Origin: Thermoleophilaceae bacterium
GTDB taxonomy: Bacteria; Actinomycetota; Thermoleophilia; Solirubrobacterales; Thermoleophilaceae
Direction of reading: 5' to 3'
DNA length: 64,000 nucleotides
Assembly: GCA_030447725.1 (NCBI GenBank)
Contig: JAUJOQ010000001.1
Span: 1,091,263 to 1,155,262, forward strand
The position numbers and the translations under genes were made by a program. Below the pieces are notes generated by a model. It was not told the origin of the DNA. It made no database searches and saw only the letters and a program-made list of their open reading frames with translations. Shown in pieces: positions 24,154 through 31,823 of this stretch; the first letter of the stretch is position 1; every line of letters begins with the position of its first letter.

Positions 24154-24717
24154 TCAGCGCTGGGGGTTGACGATGGAATCGACGATGTCTTCAAGGGTCG
24201 GTCGAAACTCGTCCGGTAGGGGCTCGAGCTCCCGAGTGGTGTCGGCCACGTCGTTGATCGGCTCGGCTGGAGGGGACGCTGGCGGCTGCAGCACCGGGGT
24301 CGGTGAAACCGGCGTAACCGGCACCCGCCCAGTGACCTCCGGTCGAGACACGGGAGCCCGCGGGGCTGGGGTGATCGTGCCTCCGGGGCCTCCCGGGAGA
24401 CCCTGGGACGCACCTCCGCCGGTGCGTGTGAATCGGCGGGTTGGGTCGGCGTCCGTGCGGCCGGGCCCGGCGGGCCGCCCGGGTCCCAGCCGGGCTGTCG
24501 CCACCTGGGCCTCGTCGAGCGAGGCCTCCGGACTCAAGGGGAGGCCGGTGTCCGGCAGGGTGGGTCCGGATGAGATCTGTCCCAGTGAGCCGAGTCCCCC
24601 CAAGCCCCCGCCACCCGCCACCAACGCTATGGCCGCCACCAGCAGCGCCCCCGGCGCGATCAGGGACACACCCATCGCACGTGCCATCTGGCGGCGCCAA
24701 TCCTTTACGAGGCTCAC
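24154..24717 (-). CDS. membrane-anchored proline-rich hypothetical protein
   Basis: Protein of 187 residues. Residues about 14-36 (MGVSLIAPGALLVAAIALVA) form one membrane helix. The rest is Gly/Pro/Thr-rich with low complexity (GGASQGLPGGPGG, PRAPVSRPEVTGRVPVTP) and ends FRPTLEDIVDSIVNPQR. It probably lies in the periplasm or wall. Start GTG 24717 directly abuts the ATG of the divergent kinase gene at 24718; TACCAT lies six bases upstream. It converges on folB with six bases between stops. Function is unknown, possibly linked to the kinase. Confidence 0.6.
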   Translation of the reverse strand: MSLVKDWRRQMARAMGVSLIAPGALLVAAIALVAGGGGLGGLGSLGQISSGPTLPDTGLPLSPEASLDEAQVATARLGPGRPAGPGRTDADPTRRFTRTGGGASQGLPGGPGGTITPAPRAPVSRPEVTGRVPVTPVSPTPVLQPPASPPAEPINDVADTTRELEPLPDEFRPTLEDIVDSIVNPQR

Positions 24718-27294
24718 ATGGCCATGGTAGAGGCAGACAGGCCGTCGCGCGAGGGTGGGAGGCGATCGTCTGGCGGCCTGCTCGGCCGCCTGCCGCTGGC
24801 GTCGTCGCTCACGCTGGCGCTGGTCGGCCTCACCGTGGCCCTTGGCCTGATCGCCGCGCTGGGGATCGGCAACCTCTACTCGGCCCGGCAGAACTACGAG
24901 AACGCCCTCGCGAAGACGTATGAGCTGGAGGTCGCATCCGCCCGGCTGCTGGCTGCAGGGGTGGCCGAGGAGTTTGCGCTTGCGTCCACGGCTCCCGGGA
25001 GCGACGACGTGCGCCGGCGAGCGCGGCGCGCCTTTCGCGACCGGGCGGGCGACGCCATACGCCTCGCCCGGCCCGACCTGGCGAGCGCGCGTTTGCTGCG
25101 CGCCCGGATCGCCGTCCAGGGGCGCTCCCGCCGGCTCGCGGCGTCCGCGCGGCGGAGCGGCTCCGCGGTTGCCCGAAGGCGCTTCACCCGCAGTCTTCTC
25201 CTGGCACGGGAGGCCGGCGACGGTTTGAGCGAGCGACAGAACGCGCGCCGCGCCGCTGCCCGCGACACCGCCCGCGACGGTACTCGCAACGCCCTACTCA
25301 CGACCGCGGTCGCGGGGGTACTCGCGCTGCTTGCCGCGGCGGCGCTGATCGCTGTGTTGATCAACTCCATCCGCCGGCCTCTCGACAGCCTCGTCAGCTC
25401 AACGCAGAAGCTCGCCGCGGGAGACCTGTCCGAGCGCGTCGAGTCCGGCGGGCCCCAGGAGCTGCGCGAGCTCGATTCGGCCTTCAACGTCATGGCTGAA
25501 CGCCTCCAGGGCGCTCAGACGAGGATCGAGTCCGAACGCGAGAAGCTCTCCGTGACCATCGAGAGCTTGGGGGACGCCCTCGTCGTATGCGACGGCGACG
25601 GCACCGTGTCCGCGGTCAACCGGCGCGCAGAGGAGATCGTGCCCGACCTCAAGCCCGGCGTCAGAGCAGAGTCGCCCGGCGGCCCCCTGCCCGACCTGCG
25701 CGAGGCGCTCGGCGGAGAGGTCGTCGTCGATCAGGACGACCGAACGCTCTCGATCACCGCCGCGCGGCTGGGCTCGGGGGACGCGGAGGGCGTCGTCTGG
25801 ACCTTGCGCGACATCTCGGAGCGGGCCCGCCTGGACCGGATGAAGTCCGACTTCGTGGCCACCGCGTCACACGAGCTGCGCAGCCCGCTGACCTCGATCA
25901 AGGGGTTCGTCGAGCTGCTGGGCCGCTCGGACGCCCTCGGCGACCGCGAGCGCGAGTTCGTGGGCGTGATCCTGCAGAGCACCGACCGGCTGGTTCACCT
26001 GGTCAACGACCTGCTTGACGTGGCGCGCCTCGAAGCCGGTCGGATGGAGGTGCATCCGCGCCTGTTCGATCTGGCCGAGCTCCTGCGCGAGGTGGTGGGA
26101 CTGTTGGGCCCGCGCATATCCGAGAAGGAACAGCGGCTGGACCTCGACCTGCCGCCAGGGCTGCCGCCGGCGCTCGCCGATCCGGTGCGCGTGAGGCAGA
26201 TTCTCACGAACATCATCTCGAACGCGCATCAGTACACCGGCGAGGAGGGACGCATAACGGTGACCGCAGGCCGGGCCGGAGACCAGCTCAGAATCAGCGT
26301 GGCCGACAACGGACGCGGCATGACCCAGGAGGACCTCGACCGGGTGTTCGACCGTTTCGTGCGCGGCGACGACGGTGGCGCCGGCACGGGTCTCGGCCTC
26401 TCCATCGTGAGGTCGCTCGTGGACCTGCAGGGCGGTTCCTACGAGGTGAAGAGCAAGATCGGTGAGGGCACGACGTTCACCGTGTTTCTTCCGGCGGAGC
26501 CCGCCAGGGGGCCTCAGCAGGCGCCGCGCCAGGCCATCCGCGGGAAACGGGTGCTGGTCGTGGACGACGAGCAGGAGGTGGCGCGCTCGATCGCCACGAG
26601 CCTCGTGCCCTACGAGATCGAGACGGAGATCGCTACGGACGGCGATCGCGCGCTGGAGCAGCTACGCGCCGGCCGGTTCGACGCGATCACGCTCGACATG
26701 ATGATGGGCGGCACGAGCGGGATGGACATCCTTCGCACGCTGCGCGACGATGAGGCGCTGCGGCGCACGCCGGTGGTGGTGGTTTCGACCGGCTCCGATC
26801 ACCAGGCGCTGCTCGGCGAGTGGAAGGTGACAAAGCCGGTTGACCCCGACCTGCTGGCCGACGCTCTCGGGTCCGCGGTGCTGGCCTGGCGCACCCGCGT
26901 GCTGGTGGTCGGGCGCTCCTCGGTACGTCCAGAGCTCGAGCCCGCGCTGGTACGCCTGGGGTTGGACCATGAGTGGGCCACCAGCGCCGCGGCCGCCGCG
27001 CAGGCGTGCCAGCGCCGGCGGTTCGAGATCGCCCTGGTCGATACCGGGATCCGCGGTCCCGAGTCCGTGCTGCGATCTCTGGATCTGCGCGGTCGCCGGC
27101 TGGATCAGGCCGTGGTGCTGTTCTCCTCGGGCACCGAGGGCGGCGACGGTGCGGCCCTCGAGGCCGAAGCCGTGCCGATCGAGAAGGCCGCCGACGCCGT
27201 GCTCGCCGCCCTGAGCCAGCAAGACGACGCAGACGCTACGCGGGTGCGGGAGGCCGGTAGCCTAAGAGGCGAATGGGGAAGACCGTCGGCCTAG
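24718..27294 (+). CDS. hybrid sensor histidine kinase with receiver domains
   Basis: Protein of 858 residues. Membrane helix at about 29-52, an Arg-rich extracytoplasmic segment (about 55-190), second helix about 193-216, HAMP linker, PAS-like domain (about 275-370), HisKA with FVATASHELRSPLTSIKGF (phospho-His 385), and HATPase with NIISNAHQYTG (N box), ADNGRGM and GTGLGLSIVRSLV. A receiver follows with VLVVDDEQE, Asp 660 in ITLDMMMGG and Lys in VTKP. A second receiver-like domain (VLVVGRSSV, LVDTGIRG) lacks the acidic pair, so it is probably degenerate. The HD-GYP and response-regulator genes overlap downstream. Confidence 0.92.
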   Translation: MAMVEADRPSREGGRRSSGGLLGRLPLASSLTLALVGLTVALGLIAALGIGNLYSARQNYENALAKTYELEVASARLLAAGVAEEFALASTAPGSDDVRRRARRAFRDRAGDAIRLARPDLASARLLRARIAVQGRSRRLAASARRSGSAVARRRFTRSLLLAREAGDGLSERQNARRAAARDTARDGTRNALLTTAVAGVLALLAAAALIAVLINSIRRPLDSLVSSTQKLAAGDLSERVESGGPQELRELDSAFNVMAERLQGAQTRIESEREKLSVTIESLGDALVVCDGDGTVSAVNRRAEEIVPDLKPGVRAESPGGPLPDLREALGGEVVVDQDDRTLSITAARLGSGDAEGVVWTLRDISERARLDRMKSDFVATASHELRSPLTSIKGFVELLGRSDALGDREREFVGVILQSTDRLVHLVNDLLDVARLEAGRMEVHPRLFDLAELLREVVGLLGPRISEKEQRLDLDLPPGLPPALADPVRVRQILTNIISNAHQYTGEEGRITVTAGRAGDQLRISVADNGRGMTQEDLDRVFDRFVRGDDGGAGTGLGLSIVRSLVDLQGGSYEVKSKIGEGTTFTVFLPAEPARGPQQAPRQAIRGKRVLVVDDEQEVARSIATSLVPYEIETEIATDGDRALEQLRAGRFDAITLDMMMGGTSGMDILRTLRDDEALRRTPVVVVSTGSDHQALLGEWKVTKPVDPDLLADALGSAVLAWRTRVLVVGRSSVRPELEPALVRLGLDHEWATSAAAAAQACQRRRFEIALVDTGIRGPESVLRSLDLRGRRLDQAVVLFSSGTEGGDGAALEAEAVPIEKAADAVLAALSQQDDADATRVREAGSLRGEWGRPSA

Positions 27295-28043
27295 AGGGGT
27301 CAAGCGAAGAGCTGGAGTCACTGCGGAACGAGCTGCATGACCAGCGTCGAGAGGCTGCGGAGAAAGAGCGCCAGCTCCAGCGTTATGCCTCCGACCTGCG
27401 CGTCACCTTCAAGGCCGAGCGCGCCTATGCGGAGGAGCTGAAGGCCAGCTACGTGGCCACCGTCCGCGCGCTCACGAACGCCGTGGAGGCTCGCGACGCC
27501 TACACCGGAGCCCATGCGGACCGGGTGGCCGCTTACGGCCTCGAGCTCGCCCGCCGGATCGATCCCGGCCTGGCCCGCAATCCGCAGGTCGAGTTCGGCT
27601 TCCTGCTTCATGACGTGGGCAAGGTCGCGGTCCCCGATGCCATCCTTCACAAGGCGGACGATCTTGGGGCCGAGGAGCGGGAGTTGATACGCCGCCATCC
27701 CGTGGTCGGCTACGAGATCGTGTGCGGCGTCGAGTTCCTGGCGGAGGCTGCGCAGATCGTGCGCCATCACCACGAGCGCTGGGACGGCAGCGGCTACCCC
27801 GACCGCCTGGCGGGTGAGGACATCCCGCTGGCCGCGCGGATCTTCGCCGTGGTCGACGCGCTCGACGCCATCACCACCGACCGCCCCTACCGCCCGGGCG
27901 CTCCTCTGGCCCGGGCCCGAGCGGAGATCACGAGCATGGCCGGGACCCAGTTCGATCCCGCGGTGGTGGCCGCGCTCGATGCCATTCCCGACGAGGTGCT
28001 CGAACGGATAAGAACACGAGCCGGCCCATGCCGAGCGTACTGA
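27273..28043 (+). CDS. HD-GYP domain cyclic-di-GMP phosphodiesterase-like protein
   Basis: Protein of 256 residues. Residues about 10-65 form a coiled coil (ELESLRNELHDQRREAAEKE). The HD-GYP domain follows: YTGAHADRVAAYG, FLLHDVGKVAVPD (HD), IRRHPVVGYEI, IVRHHHERWDGSGYPD (HHExxDGxGYP), and FAVVDALDAITTDRPYR. All metal ligands appear present, so c-di-GMP hydrolysis is likely. There is no receiver domain of its own. ATG 27273 overlaps the kinase stop by 22 bases, and the next gene overlaps its end, so the three form a coupled cassette. Confidence 0.9.
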   Translation: MGKTVGLEGSSEELESLRNELHDQRREAAEKERQLQRYASDLRVTFKAERAYAEELKASYVATVRALTNAVEARDAYTGAHADRVAAYGLELARRIDPGLARNPQVEFGFLLHDVGKVAVPDAILHKADDLGAEERELIRRHPVVGYEIVCGVEFLAEAAQIVRHHHERWDGSGYPDRLAGEDIPLAARIFAVVDALDAITTDRPYRPGAPLARARAEITSMAGTQFDPAVVAALDAIPDEVLERIRTRAGPCRAY

Positions 28044-28414
28044 TCGTGGATGACGACCCGTTCATCCGCAAGCTGATCGCGACCACGCTCGAGGACGTGG
28101 CGGGCTTCGAGCTGGCGGAGGCGGCGGACGGCGTCGAGGCGCTGGAGGTGGCGCGGGCGACCTCGCCCGAGATCGTGTTCCTGGACATCAACATGCCCAG
28201 GCTGGACGGCTTCGGCGTCTGCCGCGGCCTGCGCGAAGAGCCCGGCACGGCCCATGCCACGATCGTGATGATCACTGCTGCCGCCGGCGACCCCGCCGAG
28301 CGTGAGGCCGAGGAGGCGGGTGCCGACCTCTTTCTCACCAAGCCCTTCAGCCCCCTGGAGCTGCTGCGCCTGGTAGACGACCTCGGGGGCTCGCCGGCTC
28401 GCTCCCAGGGCTGA
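28028..28414 (+). CDS. single-domain response regulator
   Basis: CheY-like receiver of 128 residues: VLIVDDDPFIRKLI (acidic pair), phospho-Asp in IVFLDINMPRLDGFG, Thr in VMITAAAGD and Lys in LFLTKPFSPLELL. No output domain. Start ATG 28028 overlaps the HD-GYP gene by 16 bases. It is the probable phosphorelay partner of the hybrid kinase at 24718. folK starts five bases after its stop, so folK may be cotranscribed with the signalling genes. Confidence 0.92.
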   Translation: MPSVLIVDDDPFIRKLIATTLEDVAGFELAEAADGVEALEVARATSPEIVFLDINMPRLDGFGVCRGLREEPGTAHATIVMITAAAGDPAEREAEEAGADLFLTKPFSPLELLRLVDDLGGSPARSQG

Positions 28415-28419
28415 CGCCG

Positions 28420-28908
28420 GTGCGGGGCCACGTGGGCCTGGGCTCCAACGAGGGTGATCGCCTGGCCGCCCTGCGTGCCGCCCGCGACGCGCTCGACCGG
28501 CCGCCGACGATCGCCGTGGCCGCGGCGTCCTCGGTGTACGAGACCGCGCCGCAGGGCGAGGTGCTCGACCAGCGGGATTTCCTCAACGCGGTGTTGGCGA
28601 TCGACACCGATCTCGGCCCCGAGGAGCTGCTCGACCTTCTCAAGCAGGTGGAGCGGGATCTCGGCCGGGTGCCGGGCGGCGTGCGCCACGGCCCGCGGCC
28701 CATCGACGTGGACCTGTTGCTGCTCGGTGGCCTCGAGCGGAGCACCGAGTGGCTCGTGCTTCCTCACCCAGGGGTCACGTCTCGCCGCTTCGTCCTCGAG
28801 CCGCTGCTCGAGGTCGAGCCCGAACTCACTCTTGCGGGCGGGACCCCGCTGGCTCCGCTGCTCGACGGCTTGCGCGAGCAACCCGTGAGGAGAGTCGCCA
28901 CGCTGTGA
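28420..28908 (+). CDS. folK: 2-amino-4-hydroxy-6-hydroxymethyldihydropteridine pyrophosphokinase
   Basis: Transfers diphosphate from ATP to the pterin before the FolP step. The 162 residues include VGLGSNEGDRLAALRAA at the N-terminus and the HPPK signature RHGPRPIDVDLLLLGG, with LPHPGVTSRRFVLEPL following. Start GTG 28420. It lies 4.3 kb from folB because the kinase/HD-GYP/regulator cassette and a membrane-protein gene stand between them, whereas folB and folK are usually adjacent. Confidence 0.93.
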   Translation: MRGHVGLGSNEGDRLAALRAARDALDRPPTIAVAAASSVYETAPQGEVLDQRDFLNAVLAIDTDLGPEELLDLLKQVERDLGRVPGGVRHGPRPIDVDLLLLGGLERSTEWLVLPHPGVTSRRFVLEPLLEVEPELTLAGGTPLAPLLDGLREQPVRRVATL

Positions 28909-28944
28909 AGGCTTACCTCTTGCGCCATGCGGGAAGCTACACAC

Positions 28945-29166
28945 ATGAGGCAGTTCCGCGAAACGGCAAGCTTTCGCGGCGACGACGCGCCGTGCCTGGT
29001 GGAGGCGTCGTTGGCCTGCCGGGTGTGCCTGTCCGGAAACGTCGAGTGGGGGCTGCGGGGCGAGCGCTGGGACGCCGAGGCCCGCTGCCACTGCCTCAAC
29101 TGCGGAGACAGCCGCAGCGTAAGTCTCACCGACGAGCAGGCCCTACGCCTCTCCCTGCACCGGTGA
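28945..29166 (+). CDS. small zinc-ribbon-like protein
   Basis: Protein of 73 residues, MRQFRETASFRGDDAPCLVE, with Cys pairs in LACRVCLSG and RCHCLNCGDS that could bind one zinc. No family recognised. ATG 28945 was chosen with GGGAAG nine bases upstream; ATG 28927 is an alternative adding six residues. It lies between folK and coaX on the same strand. It occupies roughly the position of small yazB-like genes in Bacillus, but is not similar in sequence. Confidence 0.5.
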   Translation: MRQFRETASFRGDDAPCLVEASLACRVCLSGNVEWGLRGERWDAEARCHCLNCGDSRSVSLTDEQALRLSLHR

Positions 29167-29258
29167 GGGCAGCCCGTCCGGCGGCCGCGCGTCAGCTTCC
29201 ACACCGCTCGGACCACCACGCGCGATAGAGGGTGACCACGACGGGCAGTCTGGCACGG

Positions 29259-29264
29259 GATAAT
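29259..29264 (+). promoter_or_regulatory. -10 box of coaX (leaderless)
   Basis: GATAAT within GGATAATCGC, six bases before ATG 29271; the same ten-base context precedes folP. Confidence 0.55.
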
Positions 29265-29270
29265 CGCCCG

Positions 29271-30038
29271 ATGCTGCTCGCGATCGACGTCGGCAACACC
29301 CAGACCCACGTGGGCCTCTTCCGCGACACCGAGCTGCTCGACCACTGGCGCTTTCATACCGCGCGCGTCGCGACGGCCGATGAGCTGGTGCTGGTGCTCT
29401 CGGCCCTGCTGGCCCTTCGTGACCTCGGCCTGAGCGACGTCGAGGCGACGATCGTCTCCTGCGTGGTGCCGGCCCTGGCGCAGGAGTACGACCACGTGCG
29501 CCAGCGCTACCTCGGGGGGAGGGGTGCCCTCGTCGGGCCGTCGATGCGGACCGGCATGGCCATTCGCATAGAGAACCCGCGTGAGCTCGGCGCCGACCGC
29601 CTGGTCAACGCGATCGCCGCATATGAGCGGGTGGGCGGTCCGTGCATCGCCGTCGACTTCGGCACCGCGATCAACTACGACGTGGTCTCGGGCGAGGGCG
29701 AGTACCTCGGCGGCGTGATCTCGCCGGGTATCGAGATCTCGCTGGAAGCTCTCACCCAGCGCGCCGCCGCGCTGCCCAAGGTGGGGCTCCAGGCGCCGCG
29801 CGCCGCGATAGGACGCAGCACGCTCGAGGCCATCCAGTCGGGCGTGGTGTTCGGCTACGCCGGCCAGGTCGACGGCCTCGTCGCGCGTCTGCGCGAGGAG
29901 CTCGGCGAGGAGGCCACGGCGATCGCCACCGGCGGCTTCGCCGCCGAGATCGTGCCTCACTGCGAGCAGATCGACGAGACCGACGACCTGCTCACCCTTC
30001 AGGGTCTGCGGATCATCTGGGAAGGCAACCAGGCTTGA
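29271..30038 (+). CDS. coaX: type III pantothenate kinase
   Basis: First step of coenzyme A synthesis. Of 255 residues, MLLAIDVGNTQTHVGLF is the N-terminal phosphate-binding motif; ENPRELGADRLVNAIAAY, VDFGTAINYDVV and GGVISPGIEISLEAL are the other family signatures. ATG 29271 was chosen because the conserved DVGNT motif starts five residues later. The stop overlaps the dus start (TTGA). Confidence 0.95.
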   Translation: MLLAIDVGNTQTHVGLFRDTELLDHWRFHTARVATADELVLVLSALLALRDLGLSDVEATIVSCVVPALAQEYDHVRQRYLGGRGALVGPSMRTGMAIRIENPRELGADRLVNAIAAYERVGGPCIAVDFGTAINYDVVSGEGEYLGGVISPGIEISLEALTQRAAALPKVGLQAPRAAIGRSTLEAIQSGVVFGYAGQVDGLVARLREELGEEATAIATGGFAAEIVPHCEQIDETDDLLTLQGLRIIWEGNQA

Positions 30039-31036
30039 GTCGCGAACGCACGCTCACCCAGCCCTGGCAGCTCGCCAGCCACACCTTCCCCAACCGCCTG
30101 GTGCTCGCGCCCCTCGCGGGCATCGGCAACTGGTTCGTTCGCCTGCAGGCGCGCCGCCACGGCGCCGGACTGGTGGTGTCGGAGATGGTCTCGAGCTTCG
30201 GCCTCAAGCACGGCAACGAGCGCACGGTGCGCGAGTTCCTGCGCATCCATCCCGACGAGCATCCCGTGTCGATCCAGCTCTTCGGCCACGATGCCGCGGT
30301 GATGGGGGAGGCGGCGCGTATCGTGGCCGGGGCGGGCGCCGACCTGATCGACCTCAACATGGGCTGCCCCGTGCGCAAGGTGTGCAAGACCGGCGCCGGC
30401 GCGGCGCTGCTCGATGACCCCGACAAGGCGGTGGCCATCGCACGGGCGGCGTCGGAGGGCTCGGGTCTGCCGATCACCGTCAAGCTGCGACCCGGGCAGC
30501 GTCCCGGGGATCGCGCGGGGGTGACTCTTGCGCGCCGGCTGGTCGACGAGGCCGGAGTGGCGGGCATCGCCTTCCACCCCCGCCACGCCTCCCAGCAGCA
30601 CAAGGGCAGGCCCGACTACGCGCTCGCAGCCGAGCTGGTAGCGGCGCTCGAGGTGCCGGTGATCGTCTCGGGGGGCCTGCTCTCCGACGAGAAGGCCGTC
30701 GAAGCGCTCGAACGCACCGGGGCGGAGGCCGTGATGCTCGCGCGCGGATCGCTCGGCAATCCGTGGCGCTTCGAGAGGCTGCTGGGACTGCGCGACGGCG
30801 AGCCCGCCGTCGCAGAGGTCGCGGCTGAGCTGGAGTGGGTGATCGAGCGAGCCGAGGAGCACCTGGGCGCGGACCGCGCAGGCCACTACCTGCGCAAGTT
30901 CTACCCCTGGTACGCCGAGCGGCTGGACCTGCCTCGGCGACTCCGTCTCGAGCTGGTGCGAGCGCCCACCACAGCCGCCGCTCGCTGCGCTCTGGCCGGG
31001 ATCGTCGAACGGCATCCGGCCGCCGCCGCAGCCTGA
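30035..31036 (+). CDS. dusB: tRNA-dihydrouridine synthase
   Basis: FMN enzyme reducing uridines in tRNA. The 333 residues have VLAPLAGIGNWFVR at the N-terminus, the signature DLIDLNMGCPVRKVCKTGAG with catalytic Cys, then HPRHASQQHKGRPDY, PVIVSGG and MLARGSLGNPW. A C-terminal helical tRNA-binding domain follows (HYLRKFYPWYAERL). TTG 30035 overlaps the coaX stop; SRERTLTQPWQL then leads directly into the barrel. Assigned DusB by position and motif; exact tRNA site not known. Confidence 0.92.
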   Translation: MSRERTLTQPWQLASHTFPNRLVLAPLAGIGNWFVRLQARRHGAGLVVSEMVSSFGLKHGNERTVREFLRIHPDEHPVSIQLFGHDAAVMGEAARIVAGAGADLIDLNMGCPVRKVCKTGAGAALLDDPDKAVAIARAASEGSGLPITVKLRPGQRPGDRAGVTLARRLVDEAGVAGIAFHPRHASQQHKGRPDYALAAELVAALEVPVIVSGGLLSDEKAVEALERTGAEAVMLARGSLGNPWRFERLLGLRDGEPAVAEVAAELEWVIERAEEHLGADRAGHYLRKFYPWYAERLDLPRRLRLELVRAPTTAAARCALAGIVERHPAAAAA

Positions 31037-31058
31037 CCGGGACGCTCATAGCGGTTGC

Positions 31059-31064
31059 TACACT
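31059..31064 (+). promoter_or_regulatory. -10 box upstream of greA
   Basis: TACACT, 13 bases before ATG 31078, within the short dus-greA gap. No good -35 match was found. Confidence 0.45.
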
Positions 31065-31077
31065 GCCGCGCTTCCTG

Positions 31078-31557
31078 ATGCCGCGAGAGACATTGATGAC
31101 ACCCGAGGGCCTCGAGTCTCTCAAGGCCAAGATCGACTACCTCTCCGGCGTTCGCCGCCGGGAAGTCGCGGAGCGGATCAAGGAGGCTCGCGACTTCGGC
31201 GACATCGCTGAGAACTCCGAGTACGACGACGCCAAGAACGAGCAGGCGATGCTCGAGAAGCAGATCGCGGACCTCGAGGAGAAGCTGCGCAGCGCCCGGC
31301 CGGTCGACCAGAAGGATGTCGACACCGGCTCGGTGAGCGTGGGCGTCACCGTGCATGTGAAGGACCAGAAGACCGACAAGTCCGCCAAGTACAGGATCGT
31401 CGGCTCCGCCGAGGCGTCCCCTGCCGAGCAGAAGCTGTCGAACGAGTCTCCGGTTGGCAAGGCCCTGATGGGACACAAGCGCGGCGAGATCGTGTCCGTA
31501 CCCGTTCCGCGAGGCCCCGCGCGCAAGCTCAAGATCACGAAGATCGAGACTTCCTAA
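31078..31557 (+). CDS. greA: transcription elongation factor GreA
   Basis: Rescues backtracked RNA polymerase. The 159 residues match the family length: N-terminal coiled coil with the acidic tip (ARDFGDIAENSEYDDAKNEQ) and C-terminal FKBP-like domain ending SVPVPRGPARKLKITKIE. ATG 31078 was chosen; MTPEGLESLKAK begins six residues later and could be an alternative start. It lies between dusB and lysS, with a decayed vapC following. Confidence 0.93.
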   Translation: MPRETLMTPEGLESLKAKIDYLSGVRRREVAERIKEARDFGDIAENSEYDDAKNEQAMLEKQIADLEEKLRSARPVDQKDVDTGSVSVGVTVHVKDQKTDKSAKYRIVGSAEASPAEQKLSNESPVGKALMGHKRGEIVSVPVPRGPARKLKITKIETS

Positions 31558-31590
31558 TCCAGCTGGCGGCTGCAAAGCGTCGGGCCCGGC

Positions 31591-31798
31591 CGCTATTTCG
31601 ATTCCTGGGCGCTCGTCAAGCTCGTTCTGGACGAGCCTGAGTCGGGCGCGCTCGAAGCCCACCTCGCCGGCTCGTCACTGCCGCGTGTCTCTGCCGCCCT
31701 CGCGCTCGGAGGATGACCTGCCGGGCTGGTCACCCCACGACCGCCGGATGGCCGCCGCCGCGCATGCGCTCGGGATCGCCGTGATCTCGCCGCCCTGA
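31591..31798 (+). pseudogene. decayed VapC (PIN-domain) toxin
   Basis: The first part reads RYFDSWALVKLVLDEPESG then ALEAHLAGSSLPRVSAALA, the N-terminus of a PIN-domain ribonuclease including the first catalytic Asp, and ends in a TGA. In another frame WSPHDRRMAAAAHALGIAV then ISPP and a stop is the typical PIN C-terminus. The middle of the domain, about 60 residues with the other acidic residues, is missing. No antitoxin gene is visible upstream. It fills most of the gap between greA and lysS. Confidence 0.75.
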
Positions 31799-31808
31799 CC
31801 CGCTGGCG

Positions 31809-31814
31809 TAGGGT
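31809..31814 (+). promoter_or_regulatory. -10 box of lysS (leaderless)
   Basis: TAGGGT, nine bases before GTG 31824, just after the vapC relic stop. Confidence 0.55.
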
Positions 31815-31823
31815 TCGCCGCCC

